Assembly: GCF_002128425.1 (NCBI RefSeq)
Contig: NZ_NESS01000005.1
Span: forward strand, 124,001-188,000
DNA from: Gottfriedia acidiceleris
GTDB lineage: Bacteria; Bacillota; Bacilli; Bacillales; Bacillaceae_G
Direction: 5' to 3'
Length of the DNA stretch: 64,000 nucleotides
This document shows positions 14,838-22,948 of this stretch, piece after piece. Every line of letters begins with the position of its first letter. Position 1 is the first letter of the stretch. The notes below the pieces were generated by a model. It searched no databases, was not told the DNA's origin, and saw only the letters and a list, made by a program, of their open reading frames with translations. The translations under genes were made by a program, and so were the position numbers.

Positions 14838-14873
14838 TAGAGTCAGATAATCTTAAAAAATCTCAAATAATAC

Positions 14874-15842
14874 TCAAGGAAATTTTAAATTGGCTAATCG
14901 CTCTTCCAAAATCACGCGCAGCTCATTAGGAATCCTCTCAAATTCGACCCCTTTTCCCAAAAACAAAAGCCAATCCGCATAATACTCTATCGCCTCAACA
15001 TCGGTTACATCCAGCTGAACATTGAAAATCCCACTCGACTGAAACATCCCAGTAAATGACAAAACAATACCCGGCGGGTGCATACGCTTAAAGCGCTGAA
15101 TCCCAGTTGAATCAAGCTTCACAACTAGATTGGACTCACGTGCATAAATCAGTTTTTTGTTTAAAATCTCTTGCTCAGACCATTTCATCTCCTGCTCAGA
15201 AATTGCAGAATCCCGCAGCATCTCAACAGGTAAATAACGAAACTCATCCGAATCGAAATCATAAACCTCAACCAGCCACTGAGCGTTCGAGTTAAAAATA
15301 TGCAATAAAAAAACGTCCATCAACTCTGGCAAGCCAGGAGTCAGCTCATAAGTCACGCGCAAATGCTTATCCCGTACAGCAAGAGTAATCAGTTTATTCA
15401 GCTCCGTAGGCGCAGCGTCATCGAGTTCCAAAAGATTCGGATTGGCAGGATTTGTATTTTCAAAAAGCAAGATATTATTCAACTCGATCAACTCGTCTTG
15501 CTGGGTTTGCGACGCGATGCCGATGAGTTTTTCAGTGATTGAGCGACGATTTTGCAGATAAGGCAGCTGCGAATTTTTCGAGGCGATAAAGCTGATAAAC
15601 ATCGCCTTCAGCTCTTCTGCCGTGAAGCGGGTGGCGGGCAGATACTGATTTTGCAGGACATAGTAGCCACCACCACGACCAAGCTCGGACGTCAGCGGAA
15701 ATCCCATAGCCTGAATCTCGTTAATGTCGCGGATTGCCGTCGCGCGGGATATCTTGAACTCACGCTGAATCTCGGCAATCGTAAAATGTGCGCGATTATT
15801 TATGTAGCGCATGATCAGGTTCACTCGTTCTATTTTCTTCAT
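14874..15842 (-). CDS. YafY-type regulator (HTH_11 plus WYL domain)
   Basis: 322 aa. The N-terminal helix-turn-helix (IMRYINNRAHFTIAEIQREF, then KISRATAIRDINEIQAMGF) is followed by YYVLQNQYLPATRFTAEE and a C-terminal WYL-type ligand domain (LRVTYELTPG..., QWLVEVYDFDSDEFRYLPVEM). WYL regulators bind small ligands or nucleic acids and control neighbouring genes. It is divergent from two effector-binding-domain genes at 16089 and 16830. The base composition is clearly higher in GC than the rest of the window and stays so to about 17300, which suggests a block acquired from another Firmicute. Shared operator-like repeats flank its promoter. Confidence 0.85.
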   Translation of the reverse strand: MKKIERVNLIMRYINNRAHFTIAEIQREFKISRATAIRDINEIQAMGFPLTSELGRGGGYYVLQNQYLPATRFTAEELKAMFISFIASKNSQLPYLQNRRSITEKLIGIASQTQQDELIELNNILLFENTNPANPNLLELDDAAPTELNKLITLAVRDKHLRVTYELTPGLPELMDVFLLHIFNSNAQWLVEVYDFDSDEFRYLPVEMLRDSAISEQEMKWSEQEILNKKLIYARESNLVVKLDSTGIQRFKRMHPPGIVLSFTGMFQSSGIFNVQLDVTDVEAIEYYADWLLFLGKGVEFERIPNELRVILEERLANLKFP

Positions 15843-15850
15843 ATTTTTAT

Positions 15851-15867
15851 TGTATCAAAAATGTAGC
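15851..15867 (-). promoter_or_regulatory. Operator-like repeat near the WYL regulator start
   Basis: TGTATCAAAAATGTAGC lies 8 bp upstream of the regulator's start codon. A matching sequence (TGTATCAAAAAATGATAC on the minus strand, within 16018-16035) precedes the divergent genes. The second copy contains the dyad GTATCA-N5-TGATAC. A site shared by both promoters suggests the binding sequence of the WYL regulator. Confidence 0.45.
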
Positions 15868-16017
15868 AAATTAAATAACATTAATGACAGAGTTACATTT
15901 AATTACTCAAAATAAAAAATGCTATATAGTGCAAAGCAGCTTGTGCTGACCAGGTCTTTTAAAGTATGTAAGGGGAAAAGTTTATTAAAACTTTATTTTT
16001 TTGATTTTCGATAAAGA

Positions 16018-16034
16018 GTATCATTTTTTGATAC
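16018..16034. promoter_or_regulatory. GTATCA-N5-TGATAC dyad upstream of the effector-binding gene
   Basis: GTATCATTTTTTGATAC is a 6+5+6 dyad 55 bp upstream of the start at 16089. It is related to the repeat at 15851-15867 and is a candidate operator for the divergent WYL regulator. Confidence 0.45.
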
Positions 16035-16088
16035 ATTTGGCTAATAGAATCATCTTGTAAAGAATAAATCCACTAAGGAGAGAGCAAA

Positions 16089-16568
16089 ATGTCTAAATAC
16101 TCAATTAAAACAATCTCAGAAAACTACAAAATGACTGCCTTCGGTGTTTCACTTGAAGACTACAACGACTGGGCAGGTAATGCAGCAAAAACTGCAGCGA
16201 AAAAAGCTGAAATCACTGAAAATGGTAAGCTAGCTGAACTTCTCGCGATAGCTGACGGGCAAGAATATCAAATCAACTACAGCATCGACCACAAGGCTTG
16301 GCGAGGCTTTGGCGTGATGGGTGAGTTCGACGTTGTAGGCGCGGTCGTCCTTGATTTCCTCGCTGGCGACTACCTGGTCGTGCACGGCACAGGCACTAAC
16401 AAAGATCGCCTTGCTGATGAAATCACAGGCAAGGTTTTCAGCGGCATGTTGCAAGAAATCACAGACTATAAATACGTTGGTCCTGGTAACTCAACATTTG
16501 TCAAAGCAGATGAAAACGGTGAATTCTACTGCGAAATGTGGCTTCGTGTAAAAAAGGTCGAAGGCTAA
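16089..16568 (+). CDS. GyrI-like/AraC effector-binding domain protein (copy 1)
   Basis: 159 aa, a single effector-binding (GyrI-like) domain: two repeats of a beta-alpha-beta-beta type, ending in ITGKVFSGMLQEITDYKYVG, PGNSTFVKADENGEF and YCEMWLRV. Such stand-alone domains bind hydrophobic or cationic ligands and can sequester them or inhibit gyrase. AAGGAGAGAGCAAA precedes the ATG. Its C-terminal half aligns closely with the protein at 16830-17306 (ITDY.YVG..N.T..KA...G.FY.E.W..V), so the two arose by duplication. Control by the divergent WYL regulator is likely. High GC relative to the window. Confidence 0.75.
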   Translation: MSKYSIKTISENYKMTAFGVSLEDYNDWAGNAAKTAAKKAEITENGKLAELLAIADGQEYQINYSIDHKAWRGFGVMGEFDVVGAVVLDFLAGDYLVVHGTGTNKDRLADEITGKVFSGMLQEITDYKYVGPGNSTFVKADENGEFYCEMWLRVKKVEG

Positions 16569-16601
16569 ACTCTGTCAAATTTGTCAAAATCAAAAAACGA
16601 G

Positions 16602-16621
16602 GTCTGTCAAATTTGACAGAC
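16602..16621. promoter_or_regulatory. Perfect 20-bp palindrome between the two effector-binding genes
   Basis: GTCTGTCAAATTTGACAGAC is perfectly self-complementary with no loop. An incomplete copy (CTCTGTCAAATTTGTCA) lies 20-30 bp upstream at about 16570-16586. Absence of a loop and of a T-run argues against a terminator and for an operator (core TGTCAAATTTGACA). The cognate regulator is not identified. Confidence 0.5.
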
Positions 16622-16655
16622 TCTACTTTAAGAAGAAAAACTCACTAAATTCATC

Positions 16656-16811
16656 ATGAACAGAGCGCCCTTTGGGCAAAAGTCTCTAATTCTGAGAACA
16701 TTTTGGCAGAATACACTGGAAGCTTTTGGTGGTAATGAGGGCTCTTACTTGACCAATTTGGAATTCGTTGTTATTTTGAAGCGGAAACCGACCTCTCAGA
16801 AAAAAATCTGA
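16656..16811 (+). pseudogene. C-terminal gene fragment (51 codons) between the effector-binding genes
   Basis: An in-frame stretch contains TFWQNTLEAFGGNEGSYLTN followed by LEFVVILKRKPTSQ and a TGA. The helix-strand pattern ending in LEFVVILKRKP looks like the end of a larger enzyme (a SAM-methyltransferase-like C-terminus is one possibility). No ribosome site precedes the only ATG. It is most likely debris of a gene deleted between the two paralogues. Identification is uncertain. Confidence 0.35.
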
Positions 16812-16829
16812 AAAAAAAGGAGTACTTAC

Positions 16830-17306
16830 ATGGCAAATTACACACTTGAACATAAAAAAACATTCACATTGACCGCTTATGGTTTTTCAATCCAGTCGAA
16901 TTTCCAAGACATGCAAGCTTTACAAAAGGAAAAAGCTGAGTTTTGGGCTTTACTCAAGGCTGACGGGCGTTTTGATAAGCTCAAAGACGCAGCAAAAGAC
17001 GATCGCGAATGGTCAGTCAACGAAGTATATCAAGGCAAACCGTGGAATTATTTTGCGGTTGAAGCTGGCAAATCCGTGTCTGACGCAACTCGCATCATCG
17101 AGTTTCCAGAAAGCGAGTACATCGTGGTCGCAGGAAATGGCGACAAGGAAACTTTGTTTGATCAGCTAACATACCGTGCTTTTGGCGAAGTCTTGGCCCA
17201 AATCACTGACTACGCTTACGTTGGCGGTCCAAATGCGACTTATCGCAAAGCTAACGTGGACGGCACTTTCTATGGGGAATTTTGGGTACCTGTGGTTAAA
17301 AAATAA
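16830..17306 (+). CDS. GyrI-like/AraC effector-binding domain protein (copy 2)
   Basis: 158 aa, paralogue of the protein at 16089-16568. The shared end is LTYRAFGEVLAQITDYAYVG, GPNATYRKANVDGTF, YGEFWVPV. The first half differs more, with a Trp/Asp-rich segment (DDREWSVNEVYQGKPWNYF). AAAGGAGTACTTAC precedes the ATG. Ligand unknown. A strong terminator follows at 17349, closing the transcription unit. Confidence 0.75.
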   Translation: MANYTLEHKKTFTLTAYGFSIQSNFQDMQALQKEKAEFWALLKADGRFDKLKDAAKDDREWSVNEVYQGKPWNYFAVEAGKSVSDATRIIEFPESEYIVVAGNGDKETLFDQLTYRAFGEVLAQITDYAYVGGPNATYRKANVDGTFYGEFWVPVVKK

Positions 17307-17348
17307 TAATAAAAAATCATGTAAAAAAGGATTTTTTCAATTTGTTGT

Positions 17349-17385
17349 CAAAGCCTCGATTTTTCGAGGCTTTGTATTATTATTC
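17349..17385 (+). terminator. Intrinsic terminator after the effector-binding genes
   Basis: CAAAGCCTCG pairs with CGAGGCTTTG across a 5-nt loop (17350-17374), followed by the T-rich TATTATTATT. Confidence 0.8.
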
Positions 17386-17523
17386 CCCCTTCAAATATTC
17401 ATAAGTTAATTATATCAACTTAACGACTTTTATAATTTTGGGGAATTTCAAAGTTTTTCATATAAATTCAGTCAATTTTTATCTAACTAATGTACCATTT
17501 AATTTAAAAAATATATTAAGACA

Positions 17524-17560
17524 AAACAAAAACCGTCATTTTTAAAAATGACGATTTTCT
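17524..17560 (-). terminator. Intrinsic terminator after the HisC-type aminotransferase
   Basis: On the minus strand CGTCATTTTTAAAAATGACG, a near loopless hairpin, is followed by GTTTTTGTTTTG, 8-40 bp after the stop at 17567. Confidence 0.75.
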
Positions 17561-17566
17561 AATTAA

Positions 17567-18649
17567 TCAAATAGTAGAAGTATTTTTCGTTAATGCTGGC
17601 TTCAAATGTAAGATTAGACCTTCATTTTCTGCAGCAGTTCCAATTGTAATTCGAATTCCATTAGGGAACGCACGGATAATGTATCCTTTTGATTCTAGAT
17701 CCTTAAAGATTTCTTGGCTATTTTCAAGTGGGATAAATATAAAGTTAGCTTGTGATGGATAGTATTCGATTCCATAACTATCGAAAAACTCTTCATATTG
17801 TTCCATGCCTTTTTTATTTTCTTCCACACAGTTTTTTATAAAGACTTGGTCTTCAAGTGCTGCAATTGCTGCTACTTGAGATAGCATTGAAGTGTTGAAT
17901 GGAAGTCTAGCAATATTTAATTCTTGAATTAATTTGCTATTTGCGATACCATAACCGATTCTAAATGATGCTAGGCCGTAAGCTTTTGAAAATGTTCTTA
18001 AAACAATTAGATTTTCAAATTTATTTAGTAAAGAGATTGTATCAGGGAAATCTGATGCTGATACATATTCAACGTAAGCTTCGTCAACAACTACAAAAGT
18101 AGAACTTGGTACTTTTTCTAAAAACTCAACTAATTTGCGGCTACCAATATATGTACCTGTTGGGTTATTTGGATTACAAATCCAAACAATTTTAGTATTC
18201 GCATCTACTTGTTCTAGCATAGCATCTAAATCATGTACACCTTTAACTAAAGGAACAGCTCTAACTTCAGCTCCTTCAATTACCGCGTGATGGGAATATT
18301 GTGAAAAAGTTTGAGATGCTTGTACAACATTATGTTCTTTCGTTAGAAGCGCTCGACTAATCATTTGAATAACTTCGTCAGCACCACTTCCGAATATTAA
18401 TTGATCTGGCTGTATATTTAAGAAATTTGCTAGTTTCTTACTAATTTCTTCTGTTGCTCCATCTGGATAAATCGCAAACTTACTTACTACATTACGTAGT
18501 TCTTCAAAAACTTTAGGAGAACATCCGAATGGATTTTCATTTGATGCAAGTTTTACTACTTTGTCTAGACCATATTCACGCATGACTACTTCACTTGGTT
18601 TACCTGGTGTATATGCTTGAAGAGTCAAAATTTGTGGTTTCACGTACAT
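17567..18649 (-). CDS. hisC: HisC-type aminotransferase (histidinol-phosphate / aromatic)
   Basis: 360 aa, class-II PLP aminotransferase. SNENPFGCSP near residue 37, CNPNNPTGTY (158-167), VVDEAYVEY (187-195) and the PLP lysine K222 in RTFSKAYGLASFRIGYG are all present. HisC enzymes of Bacillus transaminate both histidinol phosphate and tyrosine/phenylalanine. The gene follows hmgA of the tyrosine-degradation cluster, though a terminator at the end of hmgA lies between them. It may supply 4-hydroxyphenylpyruvate to HppD or serve histidine synthesis, and the sequence does not decide. The start is ATG with AAAGGAG upstream. Confidence 0.85.
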   Translation of the reverse strand: MYVKPQILTLQAYTPGKPSEVVMREYGLDKVVKLASNENPFGCSPKVFEELRNVVSKFAIYPDGATEEISKKLANFLNIQPDQLIFGSGADEVIQMISRALLTKEHNVVQASQTFSQYSHHAVIEGAEVRAVPLVKGVHDLDAMLEQVDANTKIVWICNPNNPTGTYIGSRKLVEFLEKVPSSTFVVVDEAYVEYVSASDFPDTISLLNKFENLIVLRTFSKAYGLASFRIGYGIANSKLIQELNIARLPFNTSMLSQVAAIAALEDQVFIKNCVEENKKGMEQYEEFFDSYGIEYYPSQANFIFIPLENSQEIFKDLESKGYIIRAFPNGIRITIGTAAENEGLILHLKPALTKNTSTI

Positions 18650-18803
18650 ACTTATTTCTCCTTTTATTCAAAGTTTTGTATAATGTTGTCAGTTTATCAT
18701 ATTATTAAGCTGTTAATCTAGTACTATTTTCAAGAATATTGCAAATTATCTAGTTCCATATTGCCTGAGGTATGTTGAAAATAGCTTATTTCAAATTCAA
18801 ATA

Positions 18804-18831
18804 AAAAGTAGAATCAAAAGACTCTACTTTT
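18804..18831 (-). terminator. Intrinsic terminator overlapping the end of hmgA
   Basis: AAAAGTAGA pairs with TCTACTTTT, followed by a T-rich minus-strand tract. It overlaps the last codons of hmgA (stop at 18824) and separates it from the aminotransferase gene. Confidence 0.7.
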
Positions 18832-19975
18832 CAATCCAACTACCCATATAAGCCGGATCTTCATATTGATGTGCTTCTTTTACTACATATAGTGGTCTAA
18901 ATGTATCAATCATAACTGCTAGTTCTAATGTTTCTTTCTTTCCAATACTACCTTCAGTTTTACCTGGATGTGGTCCATGTGGAATACCTGATGGATGTAA
19001 TGTAATCGATTCTTGTTCAATTCCTTTTCTACTCATAAAGTTTCCTTCTACATAGTAAAGTACCTCATCACTGTTTACATTACTGTGTACATAAGGTGCC
19101 GGAATTGCTTCTGGATGGTAATCATACATCCTTGGAACAAATGAGCACACTACAAAATTATGACCTTCGAATGTTTGATGTACTGGAGGTGGCTGATGAA
19201 TTCTTCCTGTAATTGGTTCGAAATCTTCAATATTAAATGCCCATGGATATAAATACCCATCCCATCCTACTACATCAAAAGGATGATGTGTTAAGATATG
19301 TTTATAAAGGTTTCCTCTTGCTCTAGTTAAAACAGTAAATTCACCTTTTTCATCGTATGTCTCTAGTGTTTCTGGTCCTCTAAAATCACGTTCGCAAAAT
19401 GGACTATGCTCAAGCATTTGGCCATATTCATTTCGATAACGTCTTGGCGTTGTTAATTGGCTATTAGACTCAACAATTAAAAACTTCGTATCAGCATTCG
19501 GAACTACTTTGTAAATTGTTCCAATCGGGATCATAATATAATCCCCTTTATGGTAAGTAATTGTTCCAAACATTGTTTGGACTTCACCTGAACCGTAATG
19601 GACGAAGAACATTTCATCTCCTTCACCATTTCGATAAAAATGCTTGCTTTCTTCTGTCACGTTTGCAACTGCAATTAAAAGATCAGAGTTACCTAAAACA
19701 TATACCCTTCCTTCTAAAGCATCACCTGTACGCTCTAAATTGTTTGTACGAATATGTCGGTGTTGCAGGGATGTTTGTTCTTCAAATTCGATTTGAAGTG
19801 ATTTATAAAATGATGTTTCACTAACTGATGTAGGCATATTGTTATGATATAAAATGGATTGAGTACCTGAAAATCCTTTTGTACCCATTACCTGCTCTCT
19901 ATATAATGTCCCATCTTCTTTACGAAATTGAATATGTCTTTTCTTTGGAATTTTACCAAGACTACGATAATACAT
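18824..19975 (-). CDS. hmgA: Homogentisate 1,2-dioxygenase
   Basis: 383 aa. Opens homogentisate to 4-maleylacetoacetate with Fe(II). The N-terminus (MYYRSLGKIPKKRHIQFRKE) and the cupin blocks (DEMFFVHYGSGEVQTMFG; GDYIMIPIGTIYKV) are typical of the shorter bacterial enzymes. The C-terminal iron-binding region is SNVNSDEVLYYVEG and HPSGIPHGPHPGK, giving the His/Glu ligands. It sits 10 bp after the fumarylacetoacetase-like gene in the order hppD-flavin reductase-fah-hmgA, so it is in one operon. Cytosolic. Confidence 0.9.
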   Translation of the reverse strand: MYYRSLGKIPKKRHIQFRKEDGTLYREQVMGTKGFSGTQSILYHNNMPTSVSETSFYKSLQIEFEEQTSLQHRHIRTNNLERTGDALEGRVYVLGNSDLLIAVANVTEESKHFYRNGEGDEMFFVHYGSGEVQTMFGTITYHKGDYIMIPIGTIYKVVPNADTKFLIVESNSQLTTPRRYRNEYGQMLEHSPFCERDFRGPETLETYDEKGEFTVLTRARGNLYKHILTHHPFDVVGWDGYLYPWAFNIEDFEPITGRIHQPPPVHQTFEGHNFVVCSFVPRMYDYHPEAIPAPYVHSNVNSDEVLYYVEGNFMSRKGIEQESITLHPSGIPHGPHPGKTEGSIGKKETLELAVMIDTFRPLYVVKEAHQYEDPAYMGSWIEK

Positions 19976-19985
19976 ACGCTTCCCC

Positions 19986-20882
19986 TCACTTTCTAACAGT
20001 ATTTCGTAATGTACCTAAACCTGTAATGCTTAACTCTACGACGTCTCCATCTTCTAACCAGCGATGTTTTTCTTCGCCAAGTTCTAAGATACAACCTGTT
20101 CCAACAGTTCCGGAGCCAATTACATCACCTGGATATAGTGTTACATTTTTTGAAGCATGAGAAATTAATTCTGGAACGGAATAATAAATTGAAGAAAAAT
20201 TGCCAGTAGAAATGACTTTTCCATTAACTGCAGCTGTCATCTTCAAATCATAGCTTTTATTCGTTCTAAATTGTTCAATTTCATCTTTTGTTACAATGCA
20301 AGGTCCTAAAGAAGTAGCAAAATCCTTACCTTTAGAAGGACCTAAACCAACCTTTACTTCATGTGCTTGAATATCTCTAGCACTCCAGTCATTCAATATT
20401 GTATAGCCAAGAATATAATCATCAGCTTCTTCAACTGAGATATCTTTTCCTTCTTTACCGATAATACAAGCGATTTCTAATTCAAAATCCATCTTTTTGC
20501 AATTAGCTGGAATGCTTACGTGATCTTCAGGTCCAACAACCGCTCGATGATTCGTAAAATAGAAAACCGGTACGTCATACCACTCAGGTATCATCTCTAG
20601 ACCTCTTCTGCCACGAGCAGTTTTCACATGCTCCTCAAAGGCATAAAAATCACGGATACTTTGTGGTTTAGGTAATGGTGCTCGCAATTGAACGGAAGAA
20701 AGCGGAATACCTTCTCCTGTTAATTCTGCTATTTCATTTTTATATTTATCATAGTTTTCTAGAATCGTTATTAAATCTGCTGGGATTTTGCCATTACTAG
20801 CTTTATTTAGATCAATTACTTGATCTTCAACTAATAAACCTGCTCGCTCATTACCATCATATTGAAAAGTTATAAATTTCAT
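19986..20882 (-). CDS. Fumarylacetoacetate hydrolase family protein
   Basis: 298 aa from the ATG reading MKFITFQYDGNERAG, with AAAGGTG five nt upstream; the longer frame overlaps the preceding gene and is not used. FAH fold motifs: MDFELEIACIIGKEGKDI, GYTILNDWSARDIQAHEV, KGKDFATSLGPCIVT and GDVIGSGTVGTGCILE (metal-binding D/E residues). It should hydrolyse the ring-cleavage product to fumarate and acetoacetate. No maleylacetoacetate isomerase is in the cluster, so it may accept maleylacetoacetate directly, or the isomerase is elsewhere. Its start lies 4 bp after the stop of the flavin-reductase-like gene. Confidence 0.85.
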   Translation of the reverse strand: MKFITFQYDGNERAGLLVEDQVIDLNKASNGKIPADLITILENYDKYKNEIAELTGEGIPLSSVQLRAPLPKPQSIRDFYAFEEHVKTARGRRGLEMIPEWYDVPVFYFTNHRAVVGPEDHVSIPANCKKMDFELEIACIIGKEGKDISVEEADDYILGYTILNDWSARDIQAHEVKVGLGPSKGKDFATSLGPCIVTKDEIEQFRTNKSYDLKMTAAVNGKVISTGNFSSIYYSVPELISHASKNVTLYPGDVIGSGTVGTGCILELGEEKHRWLEDGDVVELSITGLGTLRNTVRK

Positions 20883-20886
20883 GCCT

Positions 20887-21498
20887 TCACCTTTTTCTTT
20901 CAATTGCAAAAGTATCAGAAATAGCACGTGTGTATGAATGTCCAGCAAGGCGGCCAACTGGTTTTAGTTTTTCAGTATTGATTTTGCCATCTGCATATAA
21001 TTCATCATTTATATGAACATTAACAACTTTACCAATTACTAAACTTCCAGCACCTTTGTTCTCGCCAAAATGTAGTAGGTCATGAAGCTCACATTCTAGT
21101 CCTACTAGACTTTCTTTAACTCGAGGAACTTTTACCATTGTCCCATCGATTTTTGTAAGACCCACTTGTTCAAATTCATCTACTCCATATGGAAAATCTG
21201 TGGCAGCATTATTAACTTGTTCGCAAATTTCTTCACTTACAATATTAATAATAAATCGTTTTGTCAGTTCAATATTTTTTAATGTGTCCTTTTTCTCGCC
21301 GTCTGTACCTCTAATCATTGGTGCAAAGCACACTAGCATCGGGTCAGCACAAATCGCTGTAAAGAAACTAAAAGGTGCAACATTCGCTACACCTTCTGAG
21401 TTTACAGTTGAAACAAATGCAATCGGACGAGGCAACACTGAACCAATTAACAGCTTATAAGCATCTTGCCATGGTAAAGTATCCGGTCTAATTTCCAT
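20887..21498 (-). CDS. Flavin reductase-like protein in the tyrosine cluster
   Basis: 203 aa, flavin reductase-like split barrel: IGSVLPRPIAFVSTVNSEGV, ANVAPFSFFTAICADP, then GADFPYGV-like and GECELHD-like segments (here TDFPYGVDEFEQ and LVGLECELHDLLHF). FMN-binding proteins of this type are common companions of aromatic degradation genes. It is 12 bp after hppD and 4 bp before the fah-like gene, so it is translationally coupled. Its exact step is unclear because neither HppD nor HmgA needs reduced flavin. Confidence 0.8.
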   Translation of the reverse strand: MEIRPDTLPWQDAYKLLIGSVLPRPIAFVSTVNSEGVANVAPFSFFTAICADPMLVCFAPMIRGTDGEKKDTLKNIELTKRFIINIVSEEICEQVNNAATDFPYGVDEFEQVGLTKIDGTMVKVPRVKESLVGLECELHDLLHFGENKGAGSLVIGKVVNVHINDELYADGKINTEKLKPVGRLAGHSYTRAISDTFAIERKR

Positions 21499-21510
21499 TG
21501 TTACAACTCC

Positions 21511-22626
21511 TTATAGATTTCCTCGAAGTTCTTGCTCACGCTCGATTGATTCGAATAATGCTTTGAAGTTACCATCACCGAATCCTCTAGCACCTTTACG
21601 TTGAATAATTTCAATAAATAAAGTTGGACGGTCAACGATTGGACGAGTGAAGATTTGTAATAAATACCCTTCATCATCACGGTCAACTAAAATCTTTAAT
21701 TCTCTTAATTTCTCAATATCTTCATCAATTTTTCCAACGCGTTCTGTTAACATATCATAATACGTATCTGGTGTTTTTAAGAATTCCACACCTAGAGCTC
21801 TAAGTTTAGTAACTGTATCAACAATATCCTCAGTTAATAAAGCAATATGTTGTACGCCTGGTCCATTGTTATAGTCTAGGTACTCTTGAATTTGTGATTT
21901 CTTTTTACCTTCAGCTGGCTCATTAATTGGGAATTTAATTCTGCTTCCATTTGTCATAACTTTTGACATTAATGCAGAATACTCAGTACTAATATCGTCA
22001 TCGTCGAAATGGATCATTGATTGGAATCCCATTACATTTTCATAGTAAGAAACCCATTCTTCCATTCTTTCAACGTTACCAACTACATGGTCTAATGCGA
22101 TTAATCCTGTTTCATTTACTGGAATTGTGAACGCACGATCTTTATATCCTGGTAAGAAAGGACCGTTGTAGTCGCCTTTTTCGATTAATGTGTGAATTGT
22201 ATCACCATAAGTTCCGATTACAGCTTTTTTAACTGTACCATATTCATCACTAACTTCAGTTGGAGGTAAAATTTTAATAGCTCCACGGCTTACTGCACCT
22301 TGATAAGCTGTTTCAATATCATCTACTAATAAAGCGATATCTTTAACACCATCGCCATGTTTTTTAATAAAGTCAGCAATTTTAGAATCTTCTTTTAAAG
22401 TTCCAGTAATAACTAGACGAATCGTACCATTTTTTAATACGTAAGAAACTTTATCACGTACTTTTGTTTCTAAACCAGAGTATGCTACTGGTGTAAATCC
22501 AAAAGTGTTTGCAAAGAAATAAGCTGTTTGTTTCGCGTTACCTACATATAATTCTAAATGATGTACATCTTGTACTGGAAAAACATCATAGCTAGTATTT
22601 GTTTGTTTTAATTCATCTTGTTTCAT
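21511..22626 (-). CDS. hppD: 4-Hydroxyphenylpyruvate dioxygenase
   Basis: 371 aa. Converts 4-hydroxyphenylpyruvate to homogentisate with Fe(II) and O2. Two VOC domains; the iron triad is H180 (ALDHVVGNV), H260 (GPGVQHIALLT) and E339 (LFIEIIQRKG). The C-terminal active-site helix GARGFGDGNFKALFESIE is intact. It is the first gene of the homogentisate operon. A CcpA-like site (22690-22703) lies 64 bp upstream, and a long inverted repeat (22807-22863) lies further up, suggesting catabolite repression plus specific control. Confidence 0.92.
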   Translation of the reverse strand: MKQDELKQTNTSYDVFPVQDVHHLELYVGNAKQTAYFFANTFGFTPVAYSGLETKVRDKVSYVLKNGTIRLVITGTLKEDSKIADFIKKHGDGVKDIALLVDDIETAYQGAVSRGAIKILPPTEVSDEYGTVKKAVIGTYGDTIHTLIEKGDYNGPFLPGYKDRAFTIPVNETGLIALDHVVGNVERMEEWVSYYENVMGFQSMIHFDDDDISTEYSALMSKVMTNGSRIKFPINEPAEGKKKSQIQEYLDYNNGPGVQHIALLTEDIVDTVTKLRALGVEFLKTPDTYYDMLTERVGKIDEDIEKLRELKILVDRDDEGYLLQIFTRPIVDRPTLFIEIIQRKGARGFGDGNFKALFESIEREQELRGNL

Positions 22627-22689
22627 TTTAATTTCCCCCTATAAAATACGAATTTTGTAAAGAAAAGAAAAAACTATGTAAGAGCGTTA

Positions 22690-22703
22690 AGTAAACGCTT
22701 ACA
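22690..22703 (-). promoter_or_regulatory. CcpA (cre) site candidate upstream of hppD
   Basis: On the minus strand TGTAAGCGTTTACT matches the cre consensus TGWAANCGNTNWCA at 13 of 14 positions. It lies 64-77 bp before the hppD start, in the promoter region of the tyrosine-degradation operon. Confidence 0.6.
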
Positions 22704-22806
22704 AAACAAATAAACCGCATAAAAAAAATTCTTAACAAGGTGACAATTCGCCAAGAATACCATTTGGAAATATATGGTAATTTCCCAAAACGAATACACA
22801 ACCTTT

Positions 22807-22863
22807 ACTACTATATAAATGTAATCATCGTTTTATGAATCGATTTTACATTTATATAGTAGT
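22807..22863. repeat. 18-bp perfect inverted repeat upstream of hppD
   Basis: ACTACTATATAAATGTAA (22807-22824) is exactly complementary to 22846-22863 with a 21-nt spacer. No T-run follows on either strand, so a simple terminator is unlikely. It lies in the 321-bp gap between the HxlR gene and hppD; apart from this and the cre site nothing else is evident there. An operator or an mRNA hairpin is possible. Confidence 0.6.
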
Positions 22864-22948
22864 CTCTAAAATAAATATTTCTACACTTCTTTTTAAATTC
22901 CTTCATAAAATTTTAAATTAAATAAATTTTTTGTCGTTTCTAAATTTT

